Positions 21,041-32,229 of a stretch of 64,000 nucleotides of DNA are shown in pieces. The notes under the pieces are model-generated. The model ran no database searches. It saw only the letters and a program-made list of their open reading frames with translations, and was not told the DNA's origin. The stretch lies in the NCBI GenBank assembly GCA_963556495.2, contig OY747700.1:8830020-8894019 (forward strand), read 5' to 3'. The position numbers and the translations under genes were made by a program. This stretch comes from Valencia hispanica (Eukaryota > Chordata > Actinopteri > Cyprinodontiformes > Valenciidae). Each line of letters begins with the position of its first letter. The first letter of the stretch is position 1.

Positions 21041-23282
21041 TAAGGGTATACAAAAATCACGATTTCCGTACACTTTAATCAAGAAAAATAAATACAAATG
21101 GTTATATGATTTAAAAAAAATCCACAATAAACAAAGAACCTTTATGCATAAATTCATTCCCTTCAAATCCTGAAATTTATTTTATTTTATTATATATTCT
21201 ATAACTTAAAAAAGTTCAAAGTCTAGAACTGACCGGAAATTTGATCAGATCAAAAAATAAAAAATAACACAGCCAGAGTATAAAACAATATAACCGCTTG
21301 AAAACAGTCAGCATTTATGTTTAGAAATTTTTAAATAATACTTTGCCCACTTTTGAGAATAAATCATGCTTAAATCGCTTTGGAGCTGTGTTGATATTTT
21401 GACAGCCTAGTTTCAGAGGTGTTCATGCGGGGGGTAGGGATCATAAGTTGTTTTTGCATGCCGATGACATCTTAGCAGTGTTAACAGATCCCATACTGTC
21501 TCTACCAGCATTACCCAAATGTGTTGAGTCATATCCTAAGTTGTCGGACTATAGAATAAATTGGTACAAATCGGAAAGCATGCCACTGTCAGCATCATGC
21601 CTTTTTTAGATATGCAACTGCATTTAATTTCAAGTGGTTACCTTTGGGTATGAAGTATTTAAGAAATATTATTAAACTCAAATCTAGAGGACATCATGCT
21701 TTCTAATATGGAACCCCTCGTCCTGAAAATAAAAACAAATGTGGGGAAAATTGAATCTCACAATTATGGGGTAAGATAAATGTAGTTAAAATTGTGGTGA
21801 CTCCGCAGTTTAAATATGTCTCCATGATAACTCTGCAAATGCCTAAATAGTATTTATTCAAATTGAGAAGATGGTTAAATATTTTTTATGGGACAAAAAG
21901 AAGCCACAAGTTAATACAAAGAAAATGTGGGCCTCTAGAGACATGGGGGCGAATGGCTCTTACAAATGTTGGATTGTATAATTTAGCATTCGAAATGACA
22001 AGATTGATTAAACATTGGACAAGCATTGACTCTGAACTTAGTTGGATAAAGCATGAACAGGACCTAATGAGCCCTTTCACACTCTTGGATGTTCTCTCAC
22101 AGGATTTACACAAGTACACAAGCTGAGTGGAGTGTTCCAATTAAGAAAATGGTACGCTTCGCTATGGCACAACTCTCCAGTACCGGTTGGGAAAAAACCT
22201 GTATACTGGAATGAATGGCTTGTCCACTAATTTTTGGAAGTACTTACAAATAAGAGAGTATTACTAAGGGCAAATTTGCTCAAAGCACAAATCAAGTGGT
22301 GGACTTTTTAAATCTGTCTGGGGTAGTAGCACATAGAGCAGCTGTTTGCTTTAAAGTGTTGAACAATTTAAAAAAGGATTTATGTGAAAATGTAAGATCT
22401 ATTTGGAAGAGGGATTTGAGTTGTGTCACATGTAAAGAAGTTTGGTGTAGGATACTGTTACATTCCAATAAATATATGAGAGGTGAGCAGAAGATTTACC
22501 CATTATAAATTGATACATAGGTGGTGTTTTACACTCTATAAACTTAAAATAATCAATGTTGGAAATGCTTAGAACCAGGGACATTTATGCATGCTATATG
22601 GGAATGTGGGACAGTTCATCCCTTTTGGCATACAGTACTTGATTGTATAGGAAAGCGGATTGGCTTGACGATACCAATATCACCAGGATTATGTCCACTA
22701 GGTGATCAGTCTGTATTACCTGGGGTCTCGAAATATGATTTTGTTTTTATAAAGGTGGGGGTGATAAAAGCTGCCCGAGTCATGTGTGTGTGTGTGGAAT
22801 GATCCATCCCCTCCAGAGTTTAACAGGTGGAATGAAAATATGCTGGTTTTTGATTGAGACTTGTGTATGGATAGTAAGGTGCTTAAGAAACTGCATGTTA
22901 TTTATTTTCATGTATTTAGTTTTCCTTTTAATTTAATTGTATTGGCTCATAATGCAAGTATTATGGAAAGATGTACTATTAAGCTGTCTGTTCTGTTAGA
23001 CTAGTAATGCAAACTTACATAGAAACTTCAATTACAATTTTTTTTCCCCAGAATAGCAGAGCTTATTGATAGCTGGGAGTCCTTTCTGTTTCGTTTTGGT
23101 GTCACTTTTTAAAGTTGCGCTGCGGAAATGTTGCACTGCGGAAATGTTGCACTGCGCTCTGAGTTCTGCACAAACATTCTACATGTGCTCAGGTAGAAAA
23201 CAGCTGGAATCGTTTATTACTTGTGCGTACCAAACTGACAGGGTCGTACAGAAAAGTCTGAATACGAACACAAGTACCCCTA
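21041..23282 (+). mobile_element. hAT-type element, split by an L1 insertion
   Basis: Left part 21041-21417 and right part 23050-23282 match, in one orientation, two separate halves of the 918-bp element at 38035-38952 (which is reversed). The ends TAAGGGTATAC and GTACCCCTA are decayed forms of the TAGGGGTGTAAC end seen at 60414. Flanks CTTCAAGC (21033-21040) and GTTCAGGC (23283-23290) match at 6 of 8 positions. A tandem copy of TGCGGAAATGTTGCAC lies at 23122-23155. Confidence 0.75.
21418..23049 (+). pseudogene. L1-type LINE fragment inside the hAT element
   Basis: Translated with frameshifts it gives LFADDILAVLTDP..SLPALPKCVES..LSDYRINWYKSESMPLS, the fish L1 (Swimmer-like) reverse-transcriptase ADD block and downstream thumb. 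Later come a KEATS..ENVGL..GG.WLLQMLD segment and a HAIWECGTVHPFWHTVLDCI segment (22587-22646), the conserved C-terminal zinc-knuckle area of L1 ORF2. Many stops. The 5' part is truncated. Confidence 0.72.
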
Positions 23283-23290
23283 GTTCAGGC

Positions 23291-24355
23291 TCATGCCTGC
23301 TTTGGCCACACCTGCACTCGGCCCACCTGTTAACTAAATAGCTAGAAAAACTTTGATTGGCAATTGTGTATCACAGTATTCCTGGTGGGTTTTTTCTTTT
23401 CTTTCTTTCTTTTTAGAACAAAAGCAATTATAAAAGATCCAGCATAAATGCATTGAAGGACCAACACTTAATTGCACTGCAGAAGACCTTCCTGCTTTAG
23501 AGAGCTCATTGAGGGAGCATCGACTTTACGTGTTTGATACTTTGTGCCGCGACATTAGAGAAAAGTAAAATAAAATAAACCCTGCCTGCTGCATTGTTAA
23601 TGAGGCTTGAGAAGTAACACCTGTGGGAAATGTATGTTCCTGGTAATGAGAAAGGATGATATTTATTCAGCCGGCTTCCTGGGTAATATTTTATCTCCGT
23701 GAAGAACAAGGTAAAGTTGTGGTGTCTGGGATGAGAACAAGACTGCATGCTGTTTTAACTAATAGTGTCTTACTGATGGTAACAAGATCTTCTACAAATT
23801 TATTCTAAAGTCAAACCTTCACACCTTTCCGGACGAGGGATTCAAATATATCTATGAAAGCTGGAAAAAAAAGACGGGATGGATGCAAAAATGTGTCACA
23901 AAAACTTGAAATAAAAAACAGCCTCTGTGAAGTCACGCTTTCTTTTCTAGCAGATCTGGGAGGTTTGTTGTTTTCTCTGCACTGTTCATGCAGTTTAAAT
24001 GTTGACGTTATCTCAGCTATCTTCAACTTTGCAGAAGTTCAAGTCTAAATTGTTTTGCTGCAGAAAGTAGACGTTTATCCTCCATTCATGTGCAAAAATA
24101 CAACCTTGTTTCCTGTTAGGGGAAAACAACGTTCGAAATCCGCTGGATTATTAATGGCAGAACAAAAGATCAGTTGTTGTTTATATGTAGACTCGTGGAG
24201 CTTCCATACAAGAGATGCATCAATCAATCTTTTCCAGGTGGATGACCTGCTCATTCTAATTTTGAACAATACCCTGTTTTTTAGGGAACTCCAAAAGGGA
24301 TAAAAACTATGATGTAGGCTCTGAATCCAACAGAAACTGGATGGATAGAACAGCA
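23291..24355. other. no recognised gene or element
   Basis: Includes a pyrimidine tract (23389-23413). The open frames on both strands at 24055-24449 are shadows of one another and match nothing known. Confidence 0.45.
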
Positions 24356-24610
24356 ACATTATCGGCAGAGTTTTCTCCAGCTTAATGCAGAAAAGACAAA
24401 AACCACTGTTTTTGGTCCCAAAGATTATTGGATTGAGATCGGACCTCAACTAGACCTGAAGGGGCTAAAGACCACAAAGCGTGCGAGGAACCAACCTGCC
24501 TGGGTGTAGTTTTGGACTTTGATCTAAATTTTGTCAAACACAAAGTCTGTTACTTAATAAGCTATCATTTTACAAACATCAGCATAATAAAGGGTTACCT
24601 GTCAAGACAT
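24356..24610 (+). pseudogene. decayed L2-like LINE fragment
   Basis: TTCTCCAGCTTAATGCAGAA, AAGACAAAAACCACTGTTTT, TTGGTCCCAAAGA encodes FLQLNAEKTKTTVFGPKD, the usual segment after the reverse-transcriptase ADD box. A LGVVLDFDLNF-like piece follows in another frame. Too decayed to place in a family. Confidence 0.6.
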
Positions 24611-24988
24611 ATAATAAGAACACAGAGTATCTGCATATTCGAAGTGACAGACATTACTGCAGCATCAGTTATTGCTTCAGAGCGGCCCAGAACCTGAAGG
24701 GGGCAGAACTTTCGACACATTCTAATGATTTCAATGCAAACGAGTGGACACATGTGCACTCTGCTTCGCCTGAATAATGTAGCGGAATCTTTCATCCTTA
24801 CTGCAGCTTGAACTGAGCTCAGCTAATGATGCCTAGAAGCACTGCCAAAATTTTAGAGTAGTTTCCCGTTGTGTCTTCCAGTTTTCATGCATCGCATTTG
24901 CGACTGTAGTGACTGAACTCTGACCCTGATGTTGAGGCAGTTTGAACGGAAATCAAAAACGGATGTCTTGACGTACTCCTGTGTGGAG

Positions 24989-26083
24989 CATTGTTGTTTT
25001 CGTCAACCATAACCAAATCATTTCGTTGACGCCACTTTTTTTCATGACGATAACGAGACAGTGACGAGATAAGCATGACTCATTGATGACTAAAAAATGA
25101 CGAGACTTGTGTGAGTTTTCGTTGATGAGACGAGAGTGGACCAAAATGTTAGTGGGTGGTCTGTCAGACGTTTAAAATGCATGACATTTCTGCTTATTGT
25201 GGGTGCCAATTAAAACGTAAAAAGTATCAGCCGCTGCATTCTATCCTTTTTTGGTTACGCCCACCACCTGGTGTGCAGCCCACAACGTGCTCAACACGTC
25301 ACATTGTTGTCACTACGACCAACCTTAAGCAGCATCTGAAGGCTCGCCACAAGGATATTTTTTCGGAGGTAAGGTACATATAGTCTACACATAATGTTAC
25401 AATGTTATTCGACAATCGGCTCGTGAATAATTTCATAGTAAGCTTTAAAAATATTACGTTTTCCACATACTCCTGGCGCACGTGGGCTGCTAACTTCAGG
25501 CTAAAGTTAGCTTTTGTTACCCTAACGTCAATTCATTATGTGTGTTACTTTGGCAGCATGTTTAGCCCTGTTTACATTCGGGGACGTTATGGTAATCTCT
25601 ATGTTGTGTTAATGTTCTGTCAGCACGTAACTTGCTATGTTAAACAGGTGGAATTATTGTTATACATTTCCTTAGATCAGAAGGTATTTGCAGTTGGGTG
25701 GAAACCTTTTATGTCTAAAACCATTCCTTCATTATTGTAATTATTGGTGAAAATAGTCAATCTGCAAGCTCACAATGCGTTGAACTATAGATCTGCTGCT
25801 ATTTTCACAACTTATGAGTGACACTGCCCAACAGCAAAATACTTATTGACCTACATTAATTTGTTAAGACTACTTTCCCCCCCCCTTTTTTTGACTAAAA
25901 CTAGACTAAAACCTTCTTGACTTTGTCGACTGAAACTAGACTAAAACCTTTATGACTTTTCGTCGACTAAAATTGGACTAAAACTATCACATATAGATGT
26001 GACTAAAATTTGAATAAAACTAATAAGCATTTTAGTCCAAAAGACTAAGACTAAATCTAAGATGGTTGTCAAAAACAACACTG
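24989..26083. mobile_element. hAT-type transposon remnant, exact 8-bp target duplication
   Basis: GTGTGGAG occurs directly before (24981-24988) and after (26084-26091) the element. Ends CATTGTTGTTTTCGTCAACC and GGTTGTCAAAAACAACACTG are inverted repeats. Subterminal GACTAAAACTAG words recur at 25890-26050 and GACGAGAC words at 25030-25135. A BED-finger-like exon remnant lies inside. Most of the transposase is gone. Confidence 0.88.
25270..25368 (+). pseudogene. BED zinc-finger exon remnant of a hAT transposase
   Basis: Reads CSTRHIVVTTTNLKQHLKAR then HKDIFSE before a donor GAG|GTAAGG at 25368/25369. TTNLKQHLKARH is the second half of a BED finger, the DNA-binding domain found at the start of hAT transposases. 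The first Cys pair is disrupted, and a nearby frame restores CAA-like codons, which suggests a frameshift. Confidence 0.6.
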
Positions 26084-26567
26084 GTGTGGAGTCCAGTATA
26101 AACATATGGAATATATGTGAGCTACCTGCAGAGCCTAAACACTCAAGTTCAGCATCATCTCTCTGCCTGGTGATTCATATTATTATTATTATAACATTTT
26201 TTCCCAGACATCTAGAGTCAGTAACTACTGATAATTTACGACCGACTTTATCCCAGAGTTTCCTCACATCCTGTTTCTGACCATTAGGGACCAATTAGCA
26301 TTGCTGTGGTTTAATTTTTTACCATCACTTTGCTTCTTTGTATGCAAAACTGCGGTGAGACCTTGACAGCTCACACCAGAGGTTCCAGCTTTAGCAGTTT
26401 CAGGAATATAATGTCCAATATTGTGTCTTAAAACTTTGTCAAATTAACACTAAAGGCGTTATGAATGCATCCGAACTTTGTTGGATCTCTGAGTAATAGA
26501 GTTTTGGGACATTTACATAATCGAAACACCCATTGTTAATAAATTGCAATTTTTGTCACAAGCGATT

Positions 26568-26770
26568 AGGGGTTTAACGGTACATGTAGTCGTATTCAGA
26601 TTTTTCGGTATGGAAAATTTGGTATGTCACAGAGGCGTACCCAGTTACCACGGAGAAGAATAACTGCGTTAAACTTTAGCTAGCAACACAGCCCAGCCTC
26701 CTGCTAGCAGACAATATGGCTAGAGAGAGAAGGAGCTTGAATGCCAGCTTCCGTTGTTAAAGCCTCCTGT
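26568..26770 (+). mobile_element. hAT-type element, left-end fragment
   Basis: TTAGGGGTTTAACGGTACAT, then CAGATTTTTCGGTATGG, is a variant of the TAGGGGTGTAACAGTACA end at 60414 and of CAGTA...TTTTTCAGTATTG at 38035. The right boundary is not visible. Confidence 0.55.
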
Positions 26771-27441
26771 TTGGGAACACTTTGGCTTCCCGGAGTGACG
26801 GAACAACGCATTTTTAATGTATCTGGTTTCCAACTTCTGTTAGCGTTGGTGGTTGCTGTTAGCTAGAGGGGGAAATACATGACTTCTACTCATTTTGTAA
26901 GATTCTCCGAGATCTGAAGACAAAATCCATCATCAATTGCTGTACCTGAGCACCAAGCATTGATAATATTTCACATAAATAGTTTTATGAATAAACCCTA
27001 CCAAGTGGAAAGCTTAACTCGTGAAACAGTGTGCTGAAACTATAAATTACCCCCCAGAAAATCCTGGAAAATGCTCTGAAAAAGTGAGTAGAAATTGTGT
27101 TGTGTCTCTGCAGAATAGACAGACAATTTCCCAGACATCAGAGCAGCTATCACTGCTTGCAGAATAAGAGGACAGCAAAACAGGAAGCAAAAAGAAATGA
27201 GAACCTGTTTTGTGGAGTGCGCAGTTTCATAAAGTTCTGAATGTTGGAGACAAGGAAGGGCATAAACCAGTCAGGCATTCAGCAGCTATCTGTTCTGTGT
27301 TGTAAGACTTAAAATGAAATCATTAAAAAAAGTACTTTTAAAAGTTTTGAACACACAGAGGGAAATACATCTTCAGGTTGTTACCACAGCCCATATTGTT
27401 GTGTTCGGTCTTTCATCTACACTTGGCAGCTGAGGTCTTAC
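26771..27441. other. no recognised gene or element
   Basis: Intronic sequence directly downstream of the third TYW1 exon. Nothing recognised. Confidence 0.5.
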
Positions 27442-27609
27442 CTTAGTGTGTGCAATGAGCAAACAGTTGGAGTGCTCATGCTCACAGGCAATCTCATACT
27501 GAGGCAGCATGTCAGCCAGCTGCTGGACGAAGGCGACCACCTCCTGGTGCCAGGGAACGTTCGCCATGGTCAGACTGCTGGCAGAGCTTTCCCCACAGTA
27601 TGTCACACC
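27442..27609 (-). CDS. TYW1: TYW1 internal exon, wyosine-formation domain start
   Basis: A 168-nt exon of 56 codons that begins GVTYCGESSASSLTMANVPW and ends CEHEHSNCLLIAHTK. GVTYCG and CEHEHSNCLL are signatures of TYW1. In the family model this marks the passage from the radical-SAM barrel into the C-terminal wyosine base formation region (Pfam Wyosine_form). The acceptor is cttccAG before 27609. The donor GTAAGAC starts at 27441. The phase is 0 on both sides, matching the neighbouring exons. No internal stops are present. Its Cys and His residues sit in the expected order for the family; their exact roles cannot be told from this window. Confidence 0.94.
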
Positions 27610-27894
27610 CTGGAAGACAAGAACATGATCATAAGTGAAGAACAGAAAGAGTTTTGACTACTGATATCCTGAGGAGGCAAAATTCAAGAGAAGAAATGTC
27701 AAATTACATATGGAATCAGGGAAAGTAACATACTAAGTAAAAATAAATCTGTATGAGGGTTCAAACACTCGTCCAATAAGTTGTTTGATGCTCTAATTTT
27801 TTTTGTTCCTATACTTATCTACGCTTAGAAAATGATACAAGCAGATTCTATATTTTTCATATGGTGGGAATAAAAACAGAGACTTTGTCCTTTA

Positions 27895-28520
27895 GTGGGC
27901 TGCACAGCAGCGCAGCTGGTAGCACTTATGCCTTGCAGCAAGAAGGTCCTGGGTTCGAATCCAGGACTGGGATTTCTTTCTGCATGGAGTTTTCATGTTC
28001 TCCCTGTGCATGCATGGGTTCCTTCCAGGTACTCTGACTTCATCCCACAGTCCAAAAACAGACGTGTTAGGTTTAGTCCCTAACAGGTTAGTGTGTGTGT
28101 GTGTATGTGTACATGTATAGCTATACTTGTGTGGACCAACCTTTGACAGGCCACCAGCATTGTGTGGACATTTGTAGTTGTGAGGACATTTTGCCTGGTC
28201 CACACAATGTTTAACAAGCTATTAAACTCTACTAGTTAGGTTTAGAGGTATGGTGTGAATTAGGTTTAGGTTAGGGTTAGGCATGTGTCACTAATGGTTA
28301 GGTTTAGGTAAAGTGTCTGGGTTAGGCATAGTAAAATCAATGAAAGTCAATACAATGTCAACGCAGGTATAGCAAGACAGGAGTGTGTGTGCGTGTGTGT
28401 ATGATTGTTTGTCTTGTGTGCGGGCTGGTGGCCTGTCCAGGGTGTACCCTGCCTCTGGCCCGATGGGATAGGCACCAGTGCAAGGATAGGTGGTAAAGAC
28501 AATGGATGGATGGACCTTGT
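27895..28520 (+). repeat. tRNA-derived SINE, near full length, with an internal insertion
   Basis: Head GCAGCGCAGCTGGTAGCACT, then CTTGCAGCAAGAAGGTCCTG, then B box GGTTCGAATCC (27953-27963). The body has GTTTTCATGTTCTCCCTGTG and CCCACAGTCCAAAAACAGAC. The 3' part resumes at about 28400 with GGCCTGTCCAGGGTGTACCC, TGCCTCTGGCCCGATGGGAT, AGGCACCAG and an ATGGATGG tail. The section 28085-28395 between is foreign to the SINE. This is the best copy of the family in the window. Confidence 0.8.
28085..28395. repeat. GT-flanked insertion with telomere-like motif inside the SINE
   Basis: Bounded by (GT)n tracts (28089-28107 and 28380-28402). Contains TTGTGTGGACCAACC, TGTGAGGACATTTTGCC and GGTTTAGGTTAGGGTTAGGC (28265-28284). 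GGACC..CCACA blocks and the TTAGG-like run are seen in a common fish repeat. The (GT)n ends suggest it entered through the SINE's own microsatellite. Confidence 0.5.
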
Positions 28521-28550
28521 CCTTTAGAGTAGTCAGCTTTGTGTGTCAAT

Positions 28551-29064
28551 CAGTGTTGGAGTCAAGTCACCATCTCTCGAGTCCAAGTCACACTTGAGTG
28601 TTTGAGTCCAAGTCCAAGTCACATAGGATTAGACCAAGTCTAGTCGCTAGGTCCTATAGGCCAAGTCTGAGTCCCAAAAATAATCTTCCAGTCCAAGTCA
28701 AATCATTATCACCTGAGAGCAAATCAACACTATCACCAAGCTAACACAGTAGCATGTGCAAAATAATAAAACAATGCTTATTATAAATTTGAAAACAATA
28801 GACACGTCACCAGCACACTTACAAAGGCTTTGGGAGGTTATTATTAAATTTATCCAGTAATCTGACCTGATATAACAAGCTAGCATTAGCATCATTGCTA
28901 ATTCCAAGAAGAGCAAATTCACGTCGGCGTCCGAGTCCAAGTATAAGTCCTAACGTTGCAAGTCCGAGTCCAAGTGCAAGTCATCGGCGTGTTGCTCGAG
29001 TCAAGTCACAAGTCCCTTAAACGTGACTTGAGTCCGTGTCCAAGGCTCGAGTACTCCATCCCTG
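28551..29064. mobile_element. hAT-type MITE with GAGTCCAAGT subterminal repeats
   Basis: Ends CAGTGTTGGAGTCAAGTC and GGCTCGAGTACTCCATCCCTG are inverted repeats. Flanks GTGTCAAT (28543-28550) and GAGTCAAT (29065-29072) match at 7 of 8. GAGTCCAAGTC words are repeated about 15 times near both ends, mostly within 28570-28700 and 28930-29050. No coding sequence. Confidence 0.82.
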
Positions 29065-29449
29065 GAGTCAATGCAAGAGTGCATAGGATTAAATGTGAAA
29101 AATGGCAAGCTATATATTTCAACTGATAAGAGGACATGAAAAAAACAACAAAAAACTTTATTGAATATGGACAAAAAAGAAAAGAAAAAAATCTGTCAAA
29201 ACGAGCAGGGTGGTTTATTAGGCAACAATTATTACCCTCCAAACAGTCCTTTGCGAGATTGTGATATTTTCCCAATATATTGTACAGCCTTAAAGGACAA
29301 TCCATAAAATAAAAATGAGTTAAATACTACCTCAAGTGTATGAATTAAACATAAATAACCACAGTTTGCTAACCCAGTATGTTAATAACCAAATAAGCAG
29401 AGAACAAAATTTCAAACTATAATAAATCTTTATGCAGATGACATCGTAG

Positions 29450-31216
29450 TTTATTCACATCTTTCACCGCACTCCTACATCAACTAATCTACGCGGATGA
29501 CACTCAGCTTTATATTACAATGTCACCAGGTGACTCTGAACCCATTTAAACACTAAATCAATGCATTGACCAAATAAATAGATGGATGTGCCATAACTTT
29601 CTCCAGCTGAATAGAAACAAAACTGAAATAATTATTTTTGGACACAAAGAGGAACGATCAACAGTCAGCACACAGCTTCAATTAATAAAGCTGGAAACTA
29701 CTGATCAGACACGAAACCTAGGTGTATTAATGGACTCAGACCTGAACTTCCAAGGTCACATAAAGGCAATAACTAGGGATGCACCGATATGAAAATTTGG
29801 GCCGATACCGATGTCCGATATTAATCCCGCTGTTATGGCCGATAACCGATACGCACCGATATGGTATACGGTATATTTCCCCCCACTTTCGACACCGTGG
29901 AAAATCAAGCACACCATCTACATCGCTTCTCTGCTTGAGTTAAAGTTAAACACCCCCACATTCCTGCGTCGCATCACTACAGCTGTCACATAACCAAACA
30001 AACACCACATGGATAACACCCCCCCCCCCCCGAAACACAGACAGAAATGTCAAAAAGATGGAAATAAATAAACATCGGTTGTTAATATCGGCCCTCTGTT
30101 ACTTATCGGACCGATGCCGATATGTTAAAGAAACGCCTAACAACGGACGATACCGATGTTGATGCCGATATATCGTGCATCCCTAGCAATAACACGGTCA
30201 GCCTTCTATCATCTGAAGAACATTTCTAGGATTAAACGACTGATGTTGCAACAGGACCTAGAAAAACTCATCCATGCATTTATCTTTAGTCGGATTGATT
30301 ACTGCAACAGCGTCTTCACAGGTATGCCTAAAAAGTCAATCAGAAAGCTGCAGCTGATACATTAAAGATCTGTCGTCATTTTTAGCAACCGCTCAGGTCT
30401 TCTGGGTCAAGTCTATTCTACACCCCCAGAATCAGAGCCAAACATGGAGAAGCAGCTTTCAGTTTTTATGAAACCAGGTTTAGCTTTGACACCAGTCAGA
30501 TGTATCATTGGAGCTGCTGGCGATGCACCGTTACACATAAAACATAGTCATTGCCAACTTGTCACTTTTATATATTTAGCTTTTTAAAAACTCAGCTGAG
30601 TCCACAGTTCAGTTCAAGTTCTGACAAAAGCTCTGTCACAGGACCAAAAGGTCCTGGTGGGGATGGATTTAAAAGTTGTAGTTGCTGTAGCTCAGAGAAT
30701 AGACTTCTAAATACTTTTACTAGTTTATAAATCATTACATGGCTTAGCACCAAAATATGTTGAAGACCTGTTGTCAAAGTACCAACCACCAAGACCACTC
30801 AGGTCCTCCAACTCTAGCCTACTAAACATTCCTAGACTCAGAACTAAACATGGAGAAGCAGCTTTCAGTTTCTATGCTCCCCTTATCTGAAACAGACTTC
30901 CTGACGAGTGCAGAGCTCCTGAAACTCTGAACTGCTTTAAATCGAGACTAAAAACCCATCTGTTTAGAATTGCCTTCGACATCAAACATCAAATGATTGA
31001 TGTCATATGTATGAAATGTGTTCATGCTCTCTTGCTTTATTGAGCTTTCTCTTGCTTTATTGTGTATCATGTGTAATGTGTGTTTCCTTTACTTTTAACT
31101 TCCAATGTTATATTCCATGTCTGTTTGTTGTGTTTTTTAAATCACCAAATCATGTAAAGCACCTTGAATTACCCTACTGTTGAAAGTGTCCAATACAAAT
31201 AAAATTGCCTTGCCTA
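29450..31216 (+). pseudogene. LINE family B copy (L2/CR1-like), 5'-truncated, split by a hAT MITE
   Basis: Starts within the catalytic block ([19 protein letters not shown]), continues [20 protein letters not shown], then [20 protein letters not shown], is broken at 29773 and resumes at 30194 with [20 protein letters not shown] and RIDYCNSVFTGMPKKSIRK. Part of the thumb region (30366-30620) is scrambled. The 3' end is AAGCACCTTGAATTACCCTA with AATAAAATTGCCTTGCC. The frame is repeatedly broken. Confidence 0.85.
29774..30185. mobile_element. hAT-type MITE (412 bp) inside LINE B
   Basis: Exact 8-bp duplication GCAATAAC at 29766-29773 and 30186-30193. The ends TAGGGATGCACCGATAT and ATATATCGTGCATCCCTA are inverted repeats. 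Interior words CCGATA and GCCGATAACCGATA recur. The run of C at 30020-30031 is simple sequence. No coding capacity. Confidence 0.92.
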
Positions 31217-31315
31217 ATCTAGAAAGTTTTTTGTTTTACCTTGGGGAATTACATTGACCCACATCAAATTCTTACACATAGTAAAAGGACTTTACATAAA
31301 TATTTGTAAATGCAC

Positions 31316-31521
31316 TAAGGCTGCACAATAGATCGCAAAAATATCATTACTAGATCAGTGTGTGCAATATTTATAACGTAAAACAGTGTTTGGATGAAAT
31401 AATTGTTGGCTAATGTAGTCCAAGTGTTATAAACTTGCATTTTGCGACAAAGATAGATAAGTTGAAAATAGGCATGTGTCGCAACTGATCATCGCAAGAT
31501 TCTCTAATATCGTGCAGCCTT
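31316..31521. mobile_element. short hAT-like MITE
   Basis: Ends TAAGGCTGCACAATAGATCG and ATATCGTGCAGCCTT are inverted repeats, close to the ends of the 29774 element. No exact target duplication found. Interior has CGCAAGATT and CGCAAAAAT words. Confidence 0.6.
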
Positions 31522-32229
31522 GATCCTGATATGCACTTATTCATTTGGGTCTGATTATGCAATACAAACTTGTACAGGTAAAGTCATTGTCAACTTTATT
31601 TTTAAAATCATTTTATAATCCTTATATTCTACCCTATCCAGGAAAGAACTGTTGTGCATCCACTGCTACAAAAACAAATGGAAAGCGTACTGCATCATTT
31701 GGGGGTTGTATTTTTGTAAGAGACAGTAAGGGGGTGGCTGTGGGCAAGGGCAAAAACGCTGTGCAGAATTGATGAAAGACCTTGGAGTTATCAGCCTTGC
31801 CTGGAGGCCCTTCTGAATAAAGATCATCTTTCCAGGACTTGGTATAAATCACAAGGAGCAGTAGAGTCAGGAGAAGAGAGCAACAACAGAGACTGAAAAT
31901 CACTTACATTTTGTATCAACCGAGGACGTGTAGGAGCGACGACGCAGAAGAATGAGAACCCTTCCCCCTTTAAGGGAATCATAAATATCGATTGCTGAAG
32001 CCCAGCACACTGTCACACACACACCTGTGTGTGTTGCACCAAATTTATCTCTGCCACATTTACTGTTGGTTGAATCTTTTTCCCTCTCCCTGTCTTCTGA
32101 TCCATTTCTTCCAGCAGGGGAGGGATCAATAACATGAATATGGTACCATTGATCAGCTGAGATGTTAAATCACACTGGACAACAGATGACCAGTGGATTG
32201 TAAATCGCACAGGCGGAACGCAGACAGGA
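31522..32229. other. no recognised gene or element
   Basis: The overlapping frames on both strands at 31545-31903 are not supported by any family likeness. Short CA tract at 32015. Confidence 0.45.

Noticed and set aside
24055..24449. Overlapping frames of 82 and 124 codons on opposite strands
   Set aside because: Neither shows a known motif; both probably reflect a low stop density by chance.
27895..27970. Possible tRNA gene (B box GGTTCGAATCC)
   Set aside because: It is the head of a SINE: the A-box region is degraded, no cloverleaf closes, and SINE body blocks follow directly.
28264..28286. Interstitial telomere (TTAGGG-like run)
   Set aside because: Only about two imperfect units, and it is part of a repeat inserted in a SINE; too short for a telomere relic.
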